Of a stretch of 49,887 nucleotides of DNA, positions 32,077 through 42,461 are shown one piece after another (within the stretch, counting starts at the first letter, position 1; every line of letters starts with the position of its first letter). Both the position numbers and the translations under genes were made by a program. Location of the stretch: contig JAYKXP010000240.1 of the NCBI GenBank assembly GCA_037176845.1, positions 1 through 49,887 of the forward strand, read 5' to 3'. The notes below the pieces were generated by a model, which ran no database searches, was not told where the DNA came from, and saw only the letters and a list, made by a program, of their open reading frames with translations. Origin of the DNA: Paramarasmius palmivorus (Eukaryota > Basidiomycota > Agaricomycetes > Agaricales > Marasmiaceae).

Positions 32077-35000
32077 ATGGGTGGCAGAAAGAGGTCTCGT
32101 CCCGACGCCGACACTGCGCCTCCTGCAGCTGGTGAGCCTATTGACCAGGCTGCTTCAGCTAAGCCAGCGAAGAAGAGGAAGAGCAAAGTCTCGACGCCAG
32201 CATCGACGTCGACATCGACAACAAACGACAATACATCAGCACCTAAGCCAGCAAAGAAGACCAAGAGAAACGCAAACAAAAGCTCAGGCTCTTCATCACA
32301 GGCGCAGGCTGTGTCGACTGTTGCTGATGCTGCCCCCACGACTACGACTACGACCACGACTACGACCACGAACACGAACACGACCACGACCACGACCACG
32401 ACCACGAACGATACCGAGGCCGCAAAACGAGGTCCCAGAGGGCTATTCGTTGATAAAGAGCGCGAGCTGCTCGAAGACGCCATCCCTCGGTACAAGCTAC
32501 ATCAGCGTGGCTTTGCTGCTGCCATGGCTCACGAGCTCGTCACCAACTTTCCCTACTTCCATGCCGCGCATGTCTCCAAAGAACGGGGGGACCCCAATCC
32601 CAGATTATGCCTTCTTCCAGACCACGTCACGATCCAAGAAGGCCCAGGAGGCGTCATAAAATTACAGTCTGGCAAGAAGGATGAGCCATTGTCGTCTCTT
32701 CCGCGCGTCACCCTTCCAGGGGGTAAACTTCTTCCAAGGGTAAGTCCTTGCTCGCTATTAAGTTTACGTGGCTATTTTACTTATTACCCCATAGAAAGTC
32801 CAGACGTGGTTTTATAACCACCATGACGATGTCAACAAGGCGACGCTGTCTGGTTGGGAGCCTTATTTGAAGACGCTTTCTCGTAGGTTCAAGAAGCCAT
32901 CCCGAAAAGTAGCGTTCAAACATTATATGAGCCATGAAGATTACGAGATGCATTGTGAAGACGCGTTTCAAAAGGCGTACATGGAAGAAGTCGATCTTCT
33001 GAAGGCGAAGTTCGGAGTCGATGACAGTGTTGTGGCAGAGCTTGAAGAGATGCCTGCTGTGTTCGACGACGAAGGTGAACTCATCCTGATCAATGAGGAC
33101 GAGAACGGGGTCCCAGAGAGCCCAGAAGATTCCAAGAAACAGCTTCGAAAATACCTTCTTGCCCTCCGATGCAAGGTCGCGAAGGAGATATATGATGCTG
33201 AGAGTGACGACGTCAAGGCTCAGGTGGAGGAAGAGGTTGAAGCCATATATCAGGAGCGATTAGAGCAGTGGGAATCTGCAAAGCCTCCACTAGGCATAGA
33301 CATGTCAGCATCAGTGATCAAGCTGTGAGCATTTCTTTTCCACTCTGCAACGTGTTCTGACAGTGTTCTTATATAGTCGACGGGAGAATTTTTTGACCTC
33401 GGGTCAAAAGCTGATCGACGATATCACTGCGCTCACTGGCTTCAAGATCGTCCTGTACTGCGGTGCACCTGATGATGGCGGTCTTGCTTCATTCCCAGTG
33501 CATGCGTAAGTAAATCCTGTTCGTCAATCCTTGATGATTAATTAACTGTTTTGAAGTATTCACAGTGGCGTTGATCAACAGGGTTTGAGTTGGGAGAAGT
33601 ATGACCCTGATGCCGTGAAGAAAAGCCTGAAATACTTCTTTAATTTCGTTGAGCATTGTCAAGATAACAGCAAAACATGTGAGTTGTTTGTCAACCCATT
33701 ACTTGAACTTTGGTTAACTGACCCCAACATTAAGCTTCTGGCACGCCAGCACCTCGTACGCCAGCACCTCGTACGCCAGCACCTCGTACGCCAGCACCTC
33801 ATATGCCACCTCATACACCGACGCCTCATACACCGCCTCATACACCAACACCTCATACACCAACACCTCATACACCAACGCCTTCTCGCACATTGACGTC
33901 CTCTCAAACGCTACCGACGCACACGCCCGCTTCCAGACGAGCTGTTTCGGATGGTATCGTCAACATGTCGAAAGGTGCAACGCCTTTAACAAGACGAGTT
34001 GCGTCGGATTCCTCAAGCACTTCGCCGCCATCTACTCCTGCTCCTCAGCGGAGAATATCCCCACTGCCGTCCAGGCTGATGGGAACACCAGCTCGCAATA
34101 GCCGAGTTGTAGCTCTCGCTGGCTCTCATTCCAGATCCGCCACCCCGTCCCCATTGAGATGCATGACTCCAGCTTTCCCTGACATAGACGATCCTGCCTC
34201 TCCGAACACGGGTTTGGATACTGATGCTCCTACGAAGGGTGAAGCGGATCATTTTATGGACGATTCCGACAGCTTATCAACCTCAAGTGCTCTTAAAATT
34301 CGGGGACTCCAGGGACCACCTTTCACAGCAATTCCTGGAGAGGCTGAGAAAGCAGCCGTTCCATCAGGGGATTCTATGCCGATCAAGGAGAAGGGGAACC
34401 AGGTAGAGCGTATTAGGACTCTGGAAGGTGGGCCCGACCGCGATCCCCTCATTCGCAAGGTCCCTTCTAAGAGACCTGCAGCTCTGCCACGTCCTGCTCA
34501 ACAGAAGATAATGAGCGCCCGCTTACTGGGTCGACTTGTCGACTACGAAAGCGACGAGGAATCGGAGATGGATTCTGACAGTTCCGAAGGACACGAAGAT
34601 CAGGATGATAGTGACGACGGCCCAAGGCGATCTTCTCGTCTCAAAGCAAAGCCCACCTCCACCCAGCTTACATCTACCCGTCCCAGGTCTACTCAGCCTT
34701 CTTCTCAGCCTTCTCAGAACAATCCTCCCTCTCCAAACAGCCAAGCTGACAACGTAGTCGATGAAGAGGACTTTTGGGGCCCGGATCCTTCCCAAAACCC
34801 ATGGCTTGAATCTCCCGTGAGACGTTCTCTGGCCCCGGAGATATCTAGCAAGCGCCCTGCCCGTATCTGGACCAAGCATGCTACCTGGTTCAACACATCC
34901 ATTGACGTCCTCTGTGCGGACGAAGATTTGATGACGCGAGAGATTTGGATAAGGTGCATTAACGGTCTCATTCAACTGGAGGAGTCCTATGGCTACGATA

Positions 35001-35788
35001 GTCCTAGAACAGGTATTCCTAGGAGAAACCGGCCCAAATCGGTTGAATGGTGGTTCCAGCAGGGTCGTTGGTATAGGAAGAAGCCATTGTTCATGGGTAC
35101 TTCTGAGGAGTTCGGTGCAAGTCTTGTCAAATGGTGGTCCTTCATCAATCCTGATTGGAGGATACGAAACGAAGACGATACTATGTCCCGAGAAGAAGAC
35201 GAAGGGGACTGGTCGGATCTCTGCTATCCAGGAGAAAGAGGTTTAGTTGTCCCACTAATGTGTCTCAGGTGGTGGTACATGCATGAAGCCATCGAGGGTG
35301 GTTCCAGCGCATGGAACGAAACTGCCACTGACATGGCCTGGGTGTTGGAACGAATGACCGAATGGAGTTTGAACTATGTAGAGGAAAAACAAATGGAGAT
35401 CGAGGACGACGAGGTCAACAGCGACGAAGCCAACAGCGACTTGAACGATGACAGCGACAACGATGACAGCGACAATGACAGCGGTGAACCACCAACGAAG
35501 AAACAGAAGAAGGCTCCTGCCTCTCAGTCCAGACCAACATCGACTCGTTCCAAGCCAGCATCGACTCGTTCCAAACCAGCATCAACTCGTTCCAAACCAG
35601 CATCAACTCGTTCCAGACCAGCATCGACTCGTTCCAAGCCAGCATCGACTCGTTCCAAGCCAGCATCGACTCGTTCCAAGCCAGCACCGAGTCAGGCTTC
35701 TCAGCGTTCCAAACCGTCGTCTCGTCGCATGTCAATTTCAGCCTCGGTCTCAACTTCAGGGTCTCAATCCACTCGGAGCCGTCGTTGA
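32077..35788 (+). CDS. Large Myb/SANT-like partner protein 1 of the TET/JBP gene
   Basis: Five exons (32077-32739, 32795-33324, 33377-33505, 33557-33678, 33735-35788) total 3498 nt in frame, 1165 residues. N-terminus: basic, disordered, with a Thr-rich tract. Next a predicted Myb/SANT-like unit (FVDKERELLEDAIPRYKL to FPYFHAA) ending in KVQTWFYNHHDD, an acidic helical region, RRENFLTSG...GFKIVLYCGAP, IHSGVDQQG and KKSLKYFFNFVEHC. Then come Pro/Thr repeats, acidic disorder, and a conserved C-terminal Trp-rich domain (FINPDWRIR, GDWSDLCYPGERGLVVPLM, LRWWYMHEAIEGG). The end has about eight STRSKPA repeats. It shares all these blocks with 36674-40081. It is probably a DNA-binding factor acting with the TET/JBP enzyme; that role is inferred from synteny and the Myb-like fold. 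Confidence 0.75.
32332..32410 (+). repeat. ACGACC microsatellite coding poly-Thr
   Basis: About 80 bp of ACGACC/ACGACT units with AACACG interruptions encode a run of Thr and Asn in the partner protein. Repeat length is probably variable between strains. Confidence 0.85.
33741..33890 (+). repeat. 15-bp tandem repeats coding Ala/Pro/Thr
   Basis: GCACCTCGTACGCCA occurs about four times, then shifts to ACACCTCATACACCA-type units, encoding APRTP and TPHTP repeats at the start of the last exon of partner 1. Confidence 0.85.
35528..35695 (+). repeat. 21-bp tandem repeats coding PASTRSK
   Basis: CCAGCATCGACTCGTTCCAAG is repeated about eight times with small changes and encodes PASTRSK near the C-terminus of partner 1. 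Confidence 0.85.
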
Positions 35789-36070
35789 GAACAGGTTCCT
35801 ATTGTTTCTTGGTGGCCGTTGGTTTATTCTGCTATGATCTTACGATATCTCACGCCTTTGCATGTCCTTTTGATTAGACATTGATATTTGTACAGTACAA
35901 TATTCACGATTAATAGTAAAACGAAGCTTTCGAATGTTTTTAAAAAGGCGGACCCAGATAACAACTCTTCAATGACAGTAAGTATTAATTAAAAGATCAC
36001 CTTAGTGTAAAAAGTAGCTGCATGTTGCGGTCGAGATGGGCTATTTAATTAGATATATGCCTGGAACGGC
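35789..36070. other. 3' flank of partner 1 and inner right end of the KDZ element
   Basis: Non-coding and AT-rich. It carries TTAATTAAAA and CTATTTAATTAG, like the AATTAAA motifs near the left end. There is no gene. Confidence 0.5.
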
Positions 36071-36155
36071 TCACAGATGCCCGACATATGGTCGTGAATT
36101 AATACAATAGACTGTACGACATTTTACGGAGTTCAATCGATTAATCCTGCGCCCA
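36071..36155. repeat. Right terminal inverted repeat of the KDZ element
   Basis: Reverse complement of 14947-15031; the core 36077-36123 matches 46 of 47 bases. It lies about 290 bp after the partner 1 stop codon. Confidence 0.7.
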
Positions 36156-36673
36156 CGGGTGGTTCCCGGTATCAATAGAGTTGTAATGAAGAAGTAATGT
36201 ATACAGCGAATTCACGATGAGGAAAAGAATTGCATCACGCTTCAGTCGGCCGTCCGCCCTTTTTCTATTAAATCCCGTACATCCTCAGCACGCTTTTTTG
36301 CATTAAATACCGATGTTTCTACGCACATCCCCAGCCTCTAAATTTGTAAAAAAAAACATGAAAGCCTCTATGGGCAGTCATTCCTTGCATTGCACTATAG
36401 TTGTAAATAACATATTTTTCAAAAACATTAGCAATATAAAAGATACATATATAACCGTTGCCATGAGCCAAGAAGGTCATAAGGGTCATGAGAGTCGTAA
36501 AGGTCTTGAAGGTGTAAAAATGGATTCGGAAAATGAATTGAGGAAAGGGTCTTTTTTGTAAAATATAACACGAAAAAGGTAGCTTGTTTTGTAAAAAAAG
36601 GAATACGATAAACTAGACTTTTGTAAAAACAAATAGGAAGCAGGTGGTTTTGTAAAAAAAGCATACCTCACAC
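36156..36673. repeat. Junction between two elements with TTTGTAAAA repeats
   Basis: TTTGTAAAA occurs five times (near 36343, 36555, 36587, 36619 and 36649), in the 3' flank of the minus-strand partner 2 gene. AATGTATACAG...AATTCACGA near 36197-36217 weakly resembles the core of the KDZ inverted repeat and could be a diverged end of a second element. A short AAGGTCATGAG-like repeat lies near 36473-36512. There is no gene. Confidence 0.4.
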
Positions 36674-39600
36674 CTATGCATCCCTCGCCTGCCTGGCCTT
36701 CTTCTTGGGACGTGAATCTGGGTTTGAATCTTCAGCACGGGGATATTTTTGGCTAAGACGCCTCTGACTATCGGGCAGTGGTTGGCTGGCAGGGAGAGGG
36801 GTGCTCGCAGCGAGACCGGACCTTCGATGGCTAGTGCGTCTTTGAGTGCTGGATGGTGGCTGGCTGGATGAAATTGAATCTGCAGTGTGTTGGGTGATTC
36901 GGCTAAGACGCCATTGGCTGCTGGGAGGAGGCTGGCTAGAAGAGGGCTTCTGGGTTGAGACAGGAGGTAGTGGCTGCGGATTCTCCAATTCCCACTTGGC
37001 TATTGATTCGACCGTCCATAAAACGTCCTCTGCAAGCTCCTTCCAGTCCTTAGACCCGCCTTCCTTCGCCTCAGTAAGATACCACCATTGAAGGCCCACG
37101 ATAGGAAGTAGCAGTCCATTTTGGCCCGGGTATCGAAGCATGCTCCAATCGCCGTCCTTACTTCTTGAAATACGACGATCGCTGATTCGCTCTCTCCAGC
37201 CAGGGCTGATAGACTTCCACCATGCCCACAAGTTGTCAGCGAATTGCTCCAGAGGAGGAAATGGATTCGGGGTAGCAGCGAGGCGAGCTTCCTTGAACCA
37301 CTTCTTGTAAATAAGAGGCCGGCTATCAGACGGGAGGCGACGAGATTGCGTGTTGGGGTTGGAGAACGAGTAGATGGACTGAAGCGTGAAAAACTGATGG
37401 AGGATATGCTGCCACACTGGAAGTTGAACCAAACTCTCGCTGGCGGTGAGCGTTTTCAGAGCCTGCTCAGCCCATTCGCCCTGCTCTCCTCCTGGTATCA
37501 GTTTGGCAGCTTCTAGCACAAGCTTGGGATGTTCTGGATGGTCCACAAGCATCCGAGCATGCTCAGCAAGCTCTAAACCACCGTCTAAAGTACCAGGGCT
37601 GGTGGCAGGGGGCGGCAGGTTGTACTCGTTGCTAGCCATGTTATTGAGGTCGTCAATTAGTTGGCCCGTGGTCAAGGTAAAGCTGGAGACATTTGTCGGC
37701 CGGTGATCAACATCCATATCCCGTGAGGCACCGTGAGCCTGTTTGTTGACGGAGATGTTGCCGGTCAGCGTATCTTCGTCTTCAGGAAAGAGCTGGCCTG
37801 GATCCTCTGGGTCGAGAGATGAGAAAAACGAGGGACCAGTTAATCCACTATCTCCATGGCTTCGTTCCAGGTCCTTCTCAGCATCTTCACTTTCAATGCA
37901 ACCCCCAAGACCATCTTCAAGACCATCTTCAAGACCATCTTCAAGATCATCTTCAAGGACACCTTCAGAATCTTCCTCTTCAGAATCATCGACCTGTAAG
38001 ATCCTTCTCCTCATCCTAGCACTCATCTTCTTTGGCTGCGATGGAGCCTTTATCAGTGGTCGTCGTTTCTTCGGCTGATGTGGGTTTGCTGGATTGCGAG
38101 CTGGCCCGCCTTCTTTGGTCGTTTGTGCTATTGTTCATGAACAAGCGCTCATAGCCCAGGCTAAGGGAGAACTCACCATTACCAGACGATCCTGCTATCG
38201 GAGGCGTAGAGATCCCTAACGGTAGGGCTGGTGCTGGCAGTTGGGAAACAATATCCGGGTCCGGCTGTTGTACTCCGGATACCGAGTCTACAACGTGAAA
38301 AAAACGTGCCCAGTCAGCAGTCAACGAGGCATCAAACTGATGTTGATCAACGAACCTTGACTTCTCCCACCATTGTCCCTCTTTTTCTTCCTGCCCTTCC
38401 CTTTCTTGCCCTTCTTTCCTTTGTCCTCCTTCGTTTCTTCTGGTGTAGGTTCGGAGGTGCAGGTCTCAAGGTAAGAGAAGAAATACTTGGTAGCCTTCTT
38501 TACTTTCTCTCGGTCATGTTCAACCCATTTCTTTCCATCGCTATTTAGACCTGAATGGATGCTAATCGCTATTCGTTTAGTCTCAAACTACACGCATAAT
38601 TGGCACTTTCAACTTACGACTCAGTCATGATTTTCTCCCCGGGTTTCGTACGTGGCATCCCAAGGAAAATGGATACATGCATTCCTGTCATGGCCGAGAT
38701 ATTGGATGCCCAGCTTTCAGCTGCTGGGATGATGTTGTCTCTGCGCCTACAGGAGTTGTCAGGATCTAGTTGGGCTAGAGGTACAAGAAGCGTACAGTTC
38801 CTTCAGCTCAGGTGAGTCGCCTTCGCAGGCAACGGCTTTTGAGCTCTTGCTAGCCTTGACTTTTTCGAGCTTGTTCTGATACGCCTCCTCGTTCTGCTTT
38901 GACAGCGACTCCTGGAGCTCACTTGGTTCGGCATGAAACATTTCCCTGGCCACTACACATCGCATAGCAACCCCATGTGTTTTCAACATCTTCCTCTTCT
39001 CCGCTTCGCCCAGGTTATCCCAGTCCTCAACGTTTCGCTGTACCTGGTCGACATCCTCAGCACTAATATCCTCTTCGCGATCGTCGTTGTCTTTGATTCC
39101 ACTGTCCTCCTCGGGAATGTCCTCCAGCGAAAGACCATCAAGGTATTTCCGCTGAAATTCGTCCTTGATCTTTGCTGAGTTCTCGGGTATACGCATGTAG
39201 AACTTGAAGGTTGGAACTCGCACAGCACGCTTTAGAGGTACCGACAGGCCCATGTACAGCGGCTGCCACCCAGTAGCACGGGCATCGTCACCCTTATGGT
39301 TGTAAAACCAGTTCGTTGCCTTCTACAAAGCTCTTTTCATTAGCAACTTTCGTCGAACACATGCCACGTCGCATACCGTTTTGATCGCCTCCCAGTCCAT
39401 CACAACCTCTGTCGTATCGGAATCTGGCGATGGCCCTGTGCCATGCTTGTCCTTGCCAGGCTGCTGGTCGCCTTCGATAGTTGATTCGCCAGCAGCCTGC
39501 TGGCCATCATCCGCCTGCATAGTCGAGGCCAACGCCTCCATCCCATTTGTAGCAGCGCTGGTAGCGGCTTCTGGTGCTTTGCTGAGGCTGGCGCTATCAA

Positions 39601-40081
39601 CAACGATGCTAGAGCTCGCCGCATTAGCGCTTGAATCGGCGCCAGTGCTTGGCCCAGCATCAGTGCTTGGACTGGCGGCGGTGCTGGAATCGGCATCATC
39701 CTCGAAGGGCACAATGGAGCAGCCTGCATGTGTCTTGATGAACTTGACCTTGCCCCTGTATTTCGGAAACTTCTCCAAAAATGCAGGAAAGAGACGCGAC
39801 CAGACGCTTCCCTTGTTCCCCTTGGTCTCGACATATATCGGAAGCCACCCTTTGAGAAAGGATAGCTCCTCCTCAGGCCAATCCGACCTCCTGCCACGCT
39901 TCTTCTTCACCGCAGCCTCCGAGTCAGGCACGATGGAGGTCTCGATGGAAGTCTCGATGGAAGCCTTGGCCTTATGACTCCGCTTGATGGCAGTGACAGC
40001 TGGGGCTGGCTGATGAGAGGCTTTCTTTGAGGAAGAGGATGGGGAGGAGGTACTGGTGTTCTTCGTTCTGCTTCTACCCAT
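36674..40081 (-). CDS. Large Myb/SANT-like partner protein 2
   Basis: Six exons (40081-39377, 39322-38796, 38746-38618, 38561-38356, 38287-38177, 38112-36674) total 3117 nt in frame, 1038 residues. I chose the ATG at 40081 (MGRSRTKN) because it matches the short basic start of partner 1 (MGGRKRSRP); an upstream frame-mate exists. Blocks shared with partner 1: the Myb/SANT-like unit (DWPEEELSFLKGWLPIY to FPKYRG), TNWFYNHKGDD, RRDNIIPAAESW, TGMHVSIFLGMP, IHSGLNSDGKKW, KKATKYFFSYLETC, KKMSARMRRRI and the Trp-rich domain (LWAWWKSISPGWR, GDWSMLRYPGQNGLLLPIV, LQWWYLTEAKEGG). Poly-LEDG repeats lie in an acidic stretch. The end is basic (RPKKKARQARD). All splice phases agree, so it looks intact. Confidence 0.75.
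37904..37963. repeat. 12-bp repeats coding LEDG
   Basis: CATCTTCAAGAC-type units occur about five times and encode, on the minus strand, LEDDLEDGLEDGLEDGL in partner 2. Confidence 0.8.
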
Positions 40082-40315
40082 GAGAGATGTAGCCGCCGTG
40101 AAGGAGAAGGATGGAGTTCGCAATGAGTAGTGGTGGCCGGAGCTTGACCAGTGCTACGTGGATATGTCCAAAATGGGCCCAGCTACAATTCGGCTAGCAA
40201 CGTCTATGGTTAGCGTCTATGGTTAGGTTTTTGTGTTTTGAAAAGAGGCGGTATTACTGTATTTTATGATTTTATGATTTTACAGTTTTCTTGTATTATG
40301 AAACCTAGCAGCTAA

Positions 40316-42169
40316 TTAAATTCTACGCCTTTTACTTACCCGTTCTTCATCAGAGTCAAGATCATAGTCATAGTCATAATCTGTGAGATCACTTTCTTCC
40401 TCAAGTACTTTGCCCTGGTAGTCTCCACTCTCTAGCTCGTACAGCTTGGTGTACAGCCTAACCCCCTTCTTCCATCTACCTGCTCTCTCCAGCTCCCACA
40501 ACTTCCACCCTTCATCCGTCATAACAAGGTCTTCATCATTCTTGTAGCCATTGTGAGCCCATCGAAAAAGCCCTCCAGCCGTAAATTCTACGATAGAATA
40601 CCGCCGTTCCCCTTCCTCTATGGGCAGGTTAGAGTGGGTGATAAGTGCAGAGGGGAACAATATGCTGCAACCTGGCGGGAACCTGATCTTCAGGCCAACG
40701 TTCCAAAGCACCAAATGCCCACCCTTGTCAGGATCGAAGTCGCCAATTGCGGTAATACAGCACCAGCCGGGCGCCCAATTACCAAAATCGGTATGAGGAA
40801 CAGTGACAACCGCGGCAGTTTCCTTTGTGCCTGCAGTATTAAGGCACCGGGCTGCCCAGTAGCCTCCTTCAGGGTTGGGGTGAGGTGGAAACACCAAGCC
40901 AGGTAGCTGGCTCTTCAGCTCTCGAAAAACACGGCGACTCTCAGCCGCTAGACGATTGGCGTACGTTGCATAAAGCCCTGTAAATGTAAAGGGTGTCATT
41001 GCTAAACATGATTCGATAGCTCGAAGACACCTACGCCCAGTATGCCCAACAAGCCGACCCAGATACTGGTTGTTCGAAAATGCCCTAATCGCCGCCTGGT
41101 TCTGCAGACCGCGTATGGCGATGTTACCTGGTTGCTTCTGGCCGCCACCAGTTGATACGCCCATGTTACGGGCAGCATGCTGGCCATCGGCTCTCCTGTT
41201 TGCCATATCTCCGCTGTTGAAAAGCGACTCCTTGTCATAGCGCTCTAATGCCTCCATGAGCCCAGCGTTGACGCTACCCCAGTCTTTTGCACGAGGAGGA
41301 GGTGCTCCGAGCACAGTCCATATCCTATCCAGCTCGTCGATTAAAAGCACTGTTACCCTGTTAACGAACAGGGGTTAGCGAGAGAAAACGCGTCGGTGAT
41401 AAGGTGGGCGCCTACTTTCCATCCCAGCAAAAGTCCTTCAGTTTGGATACCGGGGGTAGTTCGGCTTGGGGTACCTCCTTGGTACCTATCCATCCGGGCT
41501 TCGACGCTGGCATGCTCATGGCATTGAAGCCGCTCAAAACAGCGTGCTGGGACGACTGTGCTACTCTGACAGCATAGCCGTCAACCTCTACCTCTACATC
41601 CCTCGCCTCAGCCCTCTCCTTTCGCCGAAGACGAGAAAGCTCGGTCTTGCGTTTATTGCGCCTCTTTTTCTTCGAGAGCTTTGGCTCCGTTCCCTCTGCT
41701 GGCCTGCTGGCTTCTTTGCCGGGGCCTTCTCTGTCGGTGCAGGAATCGGAGGCCATCGGGCAGCTATCTGGGGCTGACGGATGCCCTGAAGAGTCGGAAG
41801 AGCTGGAGGAGCCACTCTGAAACGAATGCCCTGGTGGTTTGGGGGTGCTTCCTTTGCGCTCGCAGCTGCTACGTGGCAGCGATGAGGGGCTATGGTGGTG
41901 GAATATGAGGTCGTTGAGCTGCTCGCGGATATTGGGCACGCTCCACTCGTCTACCTCCTCATATTCCAGCTCCAACAGCTCGTCCATGAACTCGCCGTTT
42001 TTCTCCATGGCGATGCGGCGCTCGTCATCGGAACGAAGTTCCTGTTCGATATTGTATCCGCGGAATCGCAGGATCCGTATGTCTGTACAGCAAACGATCA
42101 GCAATGGAACCTGGTACTCAATTGAAACCCAGAAAGATAAAAGAAGAAGAAAAGCCGGCGTCTTGCCAT
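40316..42169 (-). CDS. TET/JBP-family 2-oxoglutarate/Fe(II) dioxygenase 2
   Basis: Model (minus): 42169-42118, 42082-41416, 41357-41035, 40977-40316, giving 567 residues in frame; the short first exon is the least sure part. An acidic, disordered N-terminal region with a basic patch (KLSKKKRRNKRKT) precedes the dioxygenase domain: VPHTDFGNWAPGW with H-x-D, DPDKGGHLVLWNVG, FPSALITHSNLPI with the distal His, and ERRYSIVEFTAGGLFRW with the Arg. The upstream block DELDRIWTVLGAPP and GGGQKQPGNIAI match dioxygenase 1 (DKRDRIWTVLGAPP, GGGQERPGNIAI). Intron positions are the same in both copies. Its partner gene follows 234 bp downstream on the same strand. It is probably active on methylated cytosine. 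The rest of its own element is missing or interrupted by the retrotransposon at 42462. Confidence 0.9.
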
Positions 42170-42204
42170 GAAGGCTGACAGAGACGCGCTAAATCTACCG
42201 GAGC

Positions 42205-42412
42205 TAGCTGGATATCTTTGTGCATTCCACCAGGCCGGTCTGTGGATGGACTTACGCCTGGGGTTTGCAGTAGGTATCGCAAGCTGAATGCATGCCCACG
42301 TAGATGCATCGCCTTAAGATAGAAATGCCTGGCTGGATATCTTGTTGCATCCCCGAGGCCGGTCTGTGGATGGACTTACGCCTGGTTCTGCAATAGGTAT
42401 CGCAAGCCAATA
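42205..42412. repeat. Tandem duplication upstream of TET/JBP 2
   Basis: A segment of about 80 bp (GGCCGGTCTGTGGATGGACT and flanks) is present at 42205-42285 and again at 42331-42412, about 126 bp apart, with a few differences. It lies in the likely promoter or 5' leader of the minus-strand dioxygenase gene. Confidence 0.8.
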
Positions 42413-42461
42413 GCTATCAACGGCGCTCGTTTCCTTTCTAGAAGACGAAACGCGACGGCGC

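Larger units (their letters stand above)
14947..36155. mobile_element. Putative giant KDZ transposon with cargo, bounded by inverted repeats
   Basis: A core of 47 bases at 14979-15025 is found as reverse complement at 36077-36123 with one mismatch, and similarity continues outward for about 30 bases on each side. The 21.2 kb between them hold one KDZ transposase and eight other genes: an Spt5-like factor, a Gly/Ser-rich acidic protein, an HNH nuclease, three unknown proteins, a TET/JBP dioxygenase and a Myb/SANT-like protein. Only one transposase is inside, and all genes outside the repeats belong to other elements. Association of TET/JBP genes with KDZ transposons in basidiomycetes is established. 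That all nine genes move as one unit is my inference. The exact ends and target duplication are unresolved. Confidence 0.6.

Noticed and set aside
32058..32495. Minus-strand frame rich in Val with membrane-like runs
   Set aside because: Antisense of the ACGACC microsatellite inside the partner 1 coding exon.
33720..33890. CRISPR-like regular repeats
   Set aside because: Contiguous 15-bp coding repeats without spacers, in a eukaryotic gene.
33659..33907. Minus-strand Cys/Arg/Trp-rich frame
   Set aside because: Antisense of the 15-bp Pro/Thr repeat of partner 1; not a zinc-binding protein.
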